Assembly (NCBI GenBank): GCA_045125245.1
Contig: JBGVNF010000118.1
Location: 7,025 to 71,024, forward strand
Direction: 5' to 3'
DNA from: SVEL01 sp045125245
Lineage (GTDB): Bacteria > Bacillota > Clostridia > Lachnospirales > Lachnospiraceae
DNA length: 64,000 bases
Each line of letters starts with the position of its first letter. The first letter of the stretch is position 1. Below, in pieces: positions 58,683 through 64,000 of this stretch. Under the pieces are notes generated by a model that saw only the letters and a program-made list of their open reading frames with translations, was not told the origin of the DNA and searched no databases. Made by a program: the position numbers and the translations under genes.

Positions 58683-61259
58683 ATGGTATATCAAAAGGAA
58701 GTATCAAAGGTACTAGAGGAATGTAAATCGTCGATAAACGGTTTAACTAAGGAACAGGTAAAGGAGCATTTAAGAATTTACGGTGACAATGTTCTTGCAG
58801 AAAAGAAGAATGATTCACCATTATTAATTTTCTTAAAGCAGTTTAAAGATTTGCTCGTTATTATCTTAATCATTGCGGCTGTTGTATCTGGTTTAAATAA
58901 GCAGATAGAGAGTGCAATCGTCATCGTAGTAGTTATTACACTTAATGCGATTCTTGGAACAGTGCAGACATTGAAGGCGCAGAAGTCTCTAGATAGTTTA
59001 AAGAAATTGTCAGTGCCAAAGGTTAAGGTATTGCGTGATGGTCAGCTTACAGAGATTGATTCTACATTACTTACAGTAGGTGATATTGTTCAGATAGAAG
59101 CTGGTGATATCGTAAGTGGTGATGGTAGAATTATCCAGTGTTCGTCACTACAGATAAATGAAAGTGCCCTTACAGGTGAGGTAGAAAGTGTAGATAAGAT
59201 AACAGATGTCATCCAGGGCGAAGTAGTAGTAGGCGACAGAAAGAATATGGTATTCTCTGGAAGCTTAGTTACTAATGGAACAGGAAGATATGTGGTAACA
59301 CACATTGGAATGGAAACAGAGATTGGTAAGATAGCTACTATGCTTAATGATACAAAGGAGAGAAAGACGCCACTTCAGAAGAGTCTTGATGATATGAGTA
59401 AGGTGCTCTCGGTTGTTATCCTTGCAATCTCGGTAGTAGTATTATGTCTTAATTATTTTGTGGCAGGGGAAACTATTTTAGATTCTCTTATGATAGCAGT
59501 AGCTCTGGCAGTTGCAGCTATTCCAGAAGCATTAGGTTCTATCGTAACTATTGTACTTTCTATGAGTACACAGAAGATGGTAAAAGAAAATGCTATTATA
59601 AAAGAGCTTAATTCTGTAGAGAGCTTAGGCTGCGTATCTGTAATATGTTCAGATAAGACAGGAACACTTACACAGAATAAGATGACACCACAGACAATTT
59701 ATCTTTATGACAAGCTTATGAAGATAACAGATTTAAATAGCAAGAATCATGACCACAATGTACTCCTTAAGGCATGTCTTCTCTGTAACAATTCTGTAAT
59801 CACCGAAGACCAGAGAATCGGTGACCCAACAGAGCTTGCACTTATAGATTTAGTTAATGAATATACAAAGAATGATGCTGAATTTAAAAACACAGCAGTA
59901 AGAAAAGAAGAGCTTCCATTTGACTCAGATAGAAAGCTTATGAGTGTATCTTCAATCAATCATCTTTATACAAAGGGTGCGCCAGACGTTATTCTTGGAA
60001 GATGTAAAACTATTCTTGTAAACGGTGTGAAGACACCTATTACAAAAGAACATATTGAAGCAATTCAAAACGAAAATCAGAGATGTGCAGATAATGGTCT
60101 TAGAGTATTAGGCTTTGCATATAAGAACTTTAGTAATGATAAAATCGTTCTTGAGGATGAGAATGAATTAACATTTGTAGGTCTTGTATCATTAATGGAC
60201 CCACCTAGAGTAGAGAGTAAGGATGCCGTAGCTAAGTGTAGAATAGCAGGCATTAAGCCAGTAATGATTACAGGTGACCATGTAGTTACAGCTAGAAGCA
60301 TCGCTAGACAGATTGGTATCTATGAGGAAGGCGATTATTCTATAGATGGTCAGGAGCTTACAGCTATGAGTGATGAAGAGCTTGACGAGAAACTTACAAA
60401 GATAAGCGTATACGCAAGAGTAGCGCCAGAGCATAAGATTAGAATCGTAAAAGCTTGGCAGAAGCGCGGTGATGTAGTAGCTATGACAGGTGACGGTGTA
60501 AATGATGCGCCAGCCTTAAAGCAGAGTGACATCGGTGTAGCAATGGGTATCACAGGAACAGAAGTTTCTAAGGATGCAGCTAGTATGATTCTTACAGATG
60601 ATAACTTCTCAACAATCGTTAAGGCAGTTATCACAGGTAGAAACGTATATAGAAACATTAAGAATTCTATTAACTACCTTTTATCAGGAAATTTTGCGGG
60701 AATTTTATGTGTGCTTATAACATCGATTCTTATGATGCCGACACCATTCTTCCCAGTACATCTTTTGTTTATGAATCTTATAACAGATTCACTTCCAGCT
60801 ATTGCTATTGGTATGGAAGCAAGCTCAGATAACGTACTTAAGGAAAAGCCAAGACAGTCGGGCGACTCAATACTTAATAAGGCGACACTTATTCAGATTG
60901 GCTTTGAAGGCTTTGTAATAGCATTAAGTACAATGATTATCTACTTAATTGGTAGAGAAACAAGTGATGCTATGGCATCTACATTAGCGTTTGCAACAAT
61001 ATGTCTTGCAAGACTTTTACACGGCTTTAACTGTAGAAGCAATCAGTCATTATTTAAGATTGGATTTTTCTCAAATAAGACAAGTGTTTTAGCATTTCTT
61101 GTGGGATTTGCATTATTGCACATAGTATTGTTTGTACCTGTTCTTAGCGGAATATTTATGGTAACAAGCATTGGAGTAAAAGAATTATTGATGATTTATG
61201 GATTTGCGTTAGCACCTTCTATCATTGTACAGATAAAAAAGGCTATATGTTCTAAGTAA
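58683..61259 (+). CDS. P-type cation-transporting ATPase, probable Mn2+ exporter
   Basis: This 858-residue P2-type ATPase has an N-terminal cation-ATPase domain and about ten TM helices. The actuator loop is ALTGEVESVDK, TGEV instead of the usual TGES. The phosphorylated aspartate is D324 in CSDKTGTLT, and the hinge is GDGVNDAPALK. TM4 contains AAIPEALGS. Family members export Ca2+ or Mn2+. The upstream yybP-ykoY riboswitch points to Mn2+, as for YoaB of Lactococcus. TAGGAGG precedes the ATG. Confidence 0.93.
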   Translation: MVYQKEVSKVLEECKSSINGLTKEQVKEHLRIYGDNVLAEKKNDSPLLIFLKQFKDLLVIILIIAAVVSGLNKQIESAIVIVVVITLNAILGTVQTLKAQKSLDSLKKLSVPKVKVLRDGQLTEIDSTLLTVGDIVQIEAGDIVSGDGRIIQCSSLQINESALTGEVESVDKITDVIQGEVVVGDRKNMVFSGSLVTNGTGRYVVTHIGMETEIGKIATMLNDTKERKTPLQKSLDDMSKVLSVVILAISVVVLCLNYFVAGETILDSLMIAVALAVAAIPEALGSIVTIVLSMSTQKMVKENAIIKELNSVESLGCVSVICSDKTGTLTQNKMTPQTIYLYDKLMKITDLNSKNHDHNVLLKACLLCNNSVITEDQRIGDPTELALIDLVNEYTKNDAEFKNTAVRKEELPFDSDRKLMSVSSINHLYTKGAPDVILGRCKTILVNGVKTPITKEHIEAIQNENQRCADNGLRVLGFAYKNFSNDKIVLEDENELTFVGLVSLMDPPRVESKDAVAKCRIAGIKPVMITGDHVVTARSIARQIGIYEEGDYSIDGQELTAMSDEELDEKLTKISVYARVAPEHKIRIVKAWQKRGDVVAMTGDGVNDAPALKQSDIGVAMGITGTEVSKDAASMILTDDNFSTIVKAVITGRNVYRNIKNSINYLLSGNFAGILCVLITSILMMPTPFFPVHLLFMNLITDSLPAIAIGMEASSDNVLKEKPRQSGDSILNKATLIQIGFEGFVIALSTMIIYLIGRETSDAMASTLAFATICLARLLHGFNCRSNQSLFKIGFFSNKTSVLAFLVGFALLHIVLFVPVLSGIFMVTSIGVKELLMIYGFALAPSIIVQIKKAICSK

Positions 61260-61274
61260 TATAGCTTGTAGACA

Positions 61275-61309
61275 AAAACTGCTGTCAGGAAACTGGCAGC
61301 AGTTTTTTT
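61275..61309 (+). terminator. Terminator after the P-type ATPase gene
   Basis: AAAACTGCTG pairs with CAGCAGTTTT, followed by TTT. Confidence 0.85.
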
Positions 61310-61340
61310 GATGACTTTTTGACACTTGAATCATACAATC

Positions 61341-61395
61341 TTAAGAAATTTTTAAGAAAAATCTCAACTTTTTCTTAAGAATTATTTTGTATAGT
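61341..61395 (+). promoter_or_regulatory. Promoter with regulator-type repeats upstream of the ABC locus
   Basis: TTAAGAA is repeated 11 bp apart (61341-61347, 61352-61358) and an inverted TTCTTAA lies at 61372-61378. A -10 TATAGT is at 61390-61395 with no good -35. This is the layout of an OmpR-type response-regulator-activated promoter. Confidence 0.55.
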
Positions 61396-61427
61396 AAAGT
61401 TATAAAGAAATACGTGAGGAGGAGAAC

Positions 61428-62099
61428 ATGATAGAAATCAATAACGTAAATAAAACATATAACAAAGGAAAGGTTAACGCATTCCAGGCATTAAAGGATG
61501 TCACTGTTACTATAGAGGATGGTGAGATGGTGGCTATTATAGGAAAGTCAGGAGCTGGCAAATCAACACTTATGCACATTATTGGTTGTATAGATGATTT
61601 TGAATCAGGTACATATATTCTTAATGGAGATGATATTTCATATATAGGAGAGGGGAAACGTGCAAAAATAAGAAATAAAGATATAGGTATCGTAATGCAG
61701 GATTTCGCATTAGTGGAGGACTATACAGCTATAGAAAATGTAATGATACCACTCTATTTTACTAAGGGAAAGCTACTTGAAAGCAAGAAGTCCATAGCTA
61801 GAAAAGCATTAGAGAAAGTAGGTATAGGCGAGCTTGCTTCGAAGAAGGTAAATAAGCTGTCGGGAGGACAGAAGCAGAGAGTGGCTATAGCTAGAGCTAT
61901 TGTTAATAATCCAAGTATTCTTCTTGCTGATGAACCAACAGGAGCATTGGATGTCAAAACATCACATGAGATAATGGGGGTATTTAGAGAACTAAATGAA
62001 CAAGGCATGACAGTTATTATAATTACTCATGATATGGAAGTGGCAGATGCTTGTGAGAGGGTTATAGAGATAAGTGATGGAAGGATAGAGAGTGCTTAA
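61428..62099 (+). CDS. ABC transporter ATP-binding protein, MacB/LolD-like
   Basis: This 223-residue ATPase has Walker A GKSGAGKST, signature KLSGGQKQRVAIARA, Walker B LLADEPTGALDVKTS and H-loop ITHDMEVA. The 'LADEPTGALD' form is typical of MacB, LolD and Bce-type systems, which handle peptides or lipoproteins or sense antibiotics. GGAGGAG precedes the ATG. The two downstream genes, an anchored extracytoplasmic protein and a membrane protein, probably belong to the same system. Confidence 0.92.
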   Translation: MIEINNVNKTYNKGKVNAFQALKDVTVTIEDGEMVAIIGKSGAGKSTLMHIIGCIDDFESGTYILNGDDISYIGEGKRAKIRNKDIGIVMQDFALVEDYTAIENVMIPLYFTKGKLLESKKSIARKALEKVGIGELASKKVNKLSGGQKQRVAIARAIVNNPSILLADEPTGALDVKTSHEIMGVFRELNEQGMTVIIITHDMEVADACERVIEISDGRIESA

Positions 62100-62128
62100 T
62101 ATAGAATAAAAAGTTTAGAGGTGGAGCT

Positions 62129-63364
62129 ATGAAAAAGAAAAAGTTTGCTATTTTTTTAGTGTTAATATTATCTGTAGGAATAACAATAGGAATGGCATTA
62201 ATACTAATGCAGAGTAAGGAAAGTAATAAATTAGATAGAGTATATGATCTTGAAACTGTGAAGAAGAATTGTGAACGTGATATCGCCAAAGCAGCAAATG
62301 GAAAATATAATAATCTAAAGTTAAGTAATGTTGTTGTAGATATTGATGACATTGATGAGTTGTATCAAATAGACGTGGAAGAAAATGATGATTACAGAAA
62401 TAAATCGATGGTCGAAAATTTTGAATTAGTTAAGGCTACTATCAATAAGTTTTTTGGAGATGAATTTGATTTATCTGTAGTAGATATTACTTTTTTTGAC
62501 ATTAATGAACAACCATTAGAACCGATGCCTTTTGTTAAAGTAGATGAAATTATATTAAATAAAAAGGAGTCTGGGAGTAAGTATTTTTTAGCATTTGGTG
62601 ATGCAAGAAAAAATGATGGCAAAGGTTTTTTACAGATTGACTCAAATTTAGTCAGTGTGTGGTTTTCAAGAGGTAATATTCAAGCTACACATCCAATGTA
62701 TTCATATGATGTAAAACAGGTATATAATTTGACAATTGATAAAAGTGAAATTACTGATGTAGTACACCTGAGTGATGGGGAAATAACTATAAAGGACGCT
62801 GTGGATTTTGTAGAAAATTATCTTAACAATGATTTGCCATATGAAAAAAATGAAGAATTTGTATATGAAGTAGCAGAAGTAAGAGTACTTGATGTGGATG
62901 GACAAGATGCCCTTGGTTTTTGTGTGCGTAAGCAGTATAAGAATATTCCGTTTGATTATGTAGATGCTGTGACATCTGGAGAATTCAACAGTACATATTG
63001 GGATGACAGAGGACAATTATGTATGATTGAGACAGAGGAGATTGACAATATATGTGGTTTAGGAGGAGATAGGTATAATGTAATTAAGTCATCAGATAAA
63101 ATAGAAAAAATTATTTCAGTGGATGGCGCATTGCAAGCAGTGTCGAAAGAAATAGGTGATAATTCTGTATATGATGTATATGGAATCGAATTAATATATC
63201 AATTTACAGAAGATAGCGAAGATAATACATTAGACAAATATTCTGGAAGAATAAAATGGAAGATTACATCAAGAAATCAAAATGATGATAAAGATACGTT
63301 GTTTTATGTAGATGTAGAGAGTGGAAAGGTCGAAAATAGATTTAAACCTATTTACTCGGACTAG
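62129..63364 (+). CDS. Membrane-anchored extracytoplasmic protein, unknown
   Basis: This 411-residue protein has one N-terminal TM anchor (about residues 6-27) and a large acidic soluble region. No lipobox cysteine is present. The body contains repeated sheet-like stretches, and a part such as GEITIKDAVDFVENYLNNDL resembles PepSY/YcdB-type modules only loosely. I do not recognise a family. Between an ABC ATPase and a membrane protein, it may be an accessory ligand-binding subunit. GAGGTG precedes the ATG. Confidence 0.7.
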   Translation: MKKKKFAIFLVLILSVGITIGMALILMQSKESNKLDRVYDLETVKKNCERDIAKAANGKYNNLKLSNVVVDIDDIDELYQIDVEENDDYRNKSMVENFELVKATINKFFGDEFDLSVVDITFFDINEQPLEPMPFVKVDEIILNKKESGSKYFLAFGDARKNDGKGFLQIDSNLVSVWFSRGNIQATHPMYSYDVKQVYNLTIDKSEITDVVHLSDGEITIKDAVDFVENYLNNDLPYEKNEEFVYEVAEVRVLDVDGQDALGFCVRKQYKNIPFDYVDAVTSGEFNSTYWDDRGQLCMIETEEIDNICGLGGDRYNVIKSSDKIEKIISVDGALQAVSKEIGDNSVYDVYGIELIYQFTEDSEDNTLDKYSGRIKWKITSRNQNDDKDTLFYVDVESGKVENRFKPIYSD

Positions 63365-63416
63365 TCTTAAATTATTATTGTATCAGAAGTGATTACAGAA
63401 AGATTTGAGTATTATT

Positions 63417-64000
63417 ATGAGTAGTATATTTTTTCTAAAAAGAATTTTTATTAATAAGGCATTTTGGCTGTCGGTAGCGACAGCCTGCTTATTATTGTTT
63501 TGTTCGGTTGTATACACAGATATAGAGAGTGGGCAGCAGTATCTATTTTTGTCTTTGTTTTACGATAAGGTATCCATAGAAGCATTGGAGTGTGGGATGA
63601 TATCTCCTTACGGAGTATTTTTAGGTAATGATACCAGCTATTTATGGATGTTTTGTCCTATTATAGTGGGAATACCTTGCGTTATCGTGAAGAAAACAGA
63701 GAGGTTTGCATTGTTTAGAACTACGAAAAATAAGTATTTTTTAAGTAAATACTTTTCAGCTATTATTGCAGGTGGTGCAATTATGTTTTTCGCATATTTA
63801 ATATTTGGTCTTGTGTGTAATGGGATGTCAGATGAGAGCATCTTAAATATATATTTTGCAAAGAAGCTTTTGTCAGTATTTATATGGGGGATTACTGCTT
63901 CTATACCAGCTACTATTTTAAGTGAATTTGTAAGAAGCAAATATTTAATACTATGTATACCATTTGTTATTAATTATTTCTTAAATATATTTTTGTATAG
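63417..64000 (+). CDS. Membrane protein, possible ABC permease, 3' end outside the window
   Basis: An ATG at 63417 opens a frame of 194 codons that runs off the window (MSSIFFLKRIFINKAFWLSV). At least four hydrophobic segments are visible, with a soluble loop between the first two (IESGQQYLFLSLFYDKV). The form resembles ABC-2-type permease starts, and position behind the ATPase gene supports this, but the family is not certain. The ribosome site is weak. Confidence 0.6.
   Translation, partial: MSSIFFLKRIFINKAFWLSVATACLLLFCSVVYTDIESGQQYLFLSLFYDKVSIEALECGMISPYGVFLGNDTSYLWMFCPIIVGIPCVIVKKTERFALFRTTKNKYFLSKYFSAIIAGGAIMFFAYLIFGLVCNGMSDESILNIYFAKKLLSVFIWGITASIPATILSEFVRSKYLILCIPFVINYFLNIFLY

Noticed and set aside
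61310..61330. TTTTTGACACTTGA resembling the end of the palindromic element
   Set aside because: No matching second end or inner arm nearby; probably chance.
1..64000. CRISPR arrays, rRNA genes and complete insertion sequences
   Set aside because: No regularly spaced repeats with unique spacers, no rRNA sequence and no transposase gene were seen.

Overview
The window looks like a chromosomal segment of a low-GC Clostridia, most probably a member of the Lachnospiraceae. The basis is the S10-spc-alpha ribosomal superoperon order, the zinc-binding forms of S14, L36 and adenylate kinase, the AT-rich codon use, the ecfA-ecfT-truA-rplM-rpsI tail and the long L17. Genus cannot be fixed from the sequence alone. 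Positions 1-588 hold the start of a minus-strand methyltransferase cut by the window edge.

Positions 890-17,863 hold an almost unbroken ribosomal protein cluster: rpsJ-rplC-rplD-rplW-rplB-rpsS-rplV-rpsC-rplP-rpmC-rpsQ-rplN-rplX-rplE-rpsN-rpsH-rplF-rplR-rpsE-rpmD-rplO-secY-adk-map-infA-rpmJ-rpsM-rpsK-rpsD-rpoA-rplQ. A strong promoter and a structured leader precede rpsJ. Several gaps inside the cluster (after rpsJ, rplW, rpsN, infA and rpmJ) are unusually long and carry perfect hairpins and a 37-nt repeat with covarying stems.

Between rplQ and the conserved ecfA-ecfT-truA-rplM-rpsI tail (25.4-30.1 kb) sits a 7-kb accessory block: a tandem-core histidine kinase with its response regulator, NUDIX, AlkD-like and GNAT genes, a Crp-family regulator with two divergently read iron-sulfur genes, and a sugar acetyltransferase. 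A Crp-type operator is visible upstream of the iron-sulfur genes.

From 30.1 to 44.4 kb the content is accessory: a multi-branched structured element, an unusual acetyltransferase-methyltransferase fusion, a truncated methyltransferase, a nucleoside phosphorylase, an MBL-fold hydrolase, a lipoprotein 5'-nucleotidase, a transglutaminase-like lipoprotein, a C-terminally truncated MocR regulator divergent from a pyridoxal kinase, a BRO-N gene under an apparent LexA operator, and a DUF1538 membrane protein paired with a tandem PII-like protein. From 44.6 to 64 kb come a heterodimeric ABC exporter, lactate dehydrogenase, a putative beta-propeller protein, a broken GGDEF gene, pyruvate kinase, an operon of choloylglycine-hydrolase-like, M50-like and NUDIX genes, a GH36 alpha-galactosidase, a Mn2+-riboswitch-controlled P-type ATPase, and the start of an ABC transport locus cut by the right edge.

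The most unusual content is not coding. Two ~300-bp nested palindromic elements (48.35-48.65 and 53.06-53.36 kb) share a core in which hairpin stems differ by compensatory changes. A third copy (56.05-56.22 kb) keeps the arms but has lost the core. A separate 37-nt repeat (8.15 and 14.15-14.22 kb) also shows compensatory change, with a GNRA-type tetraloop and tandem GA step. These look like structured, possibly mobile, elements that I do not recognise.
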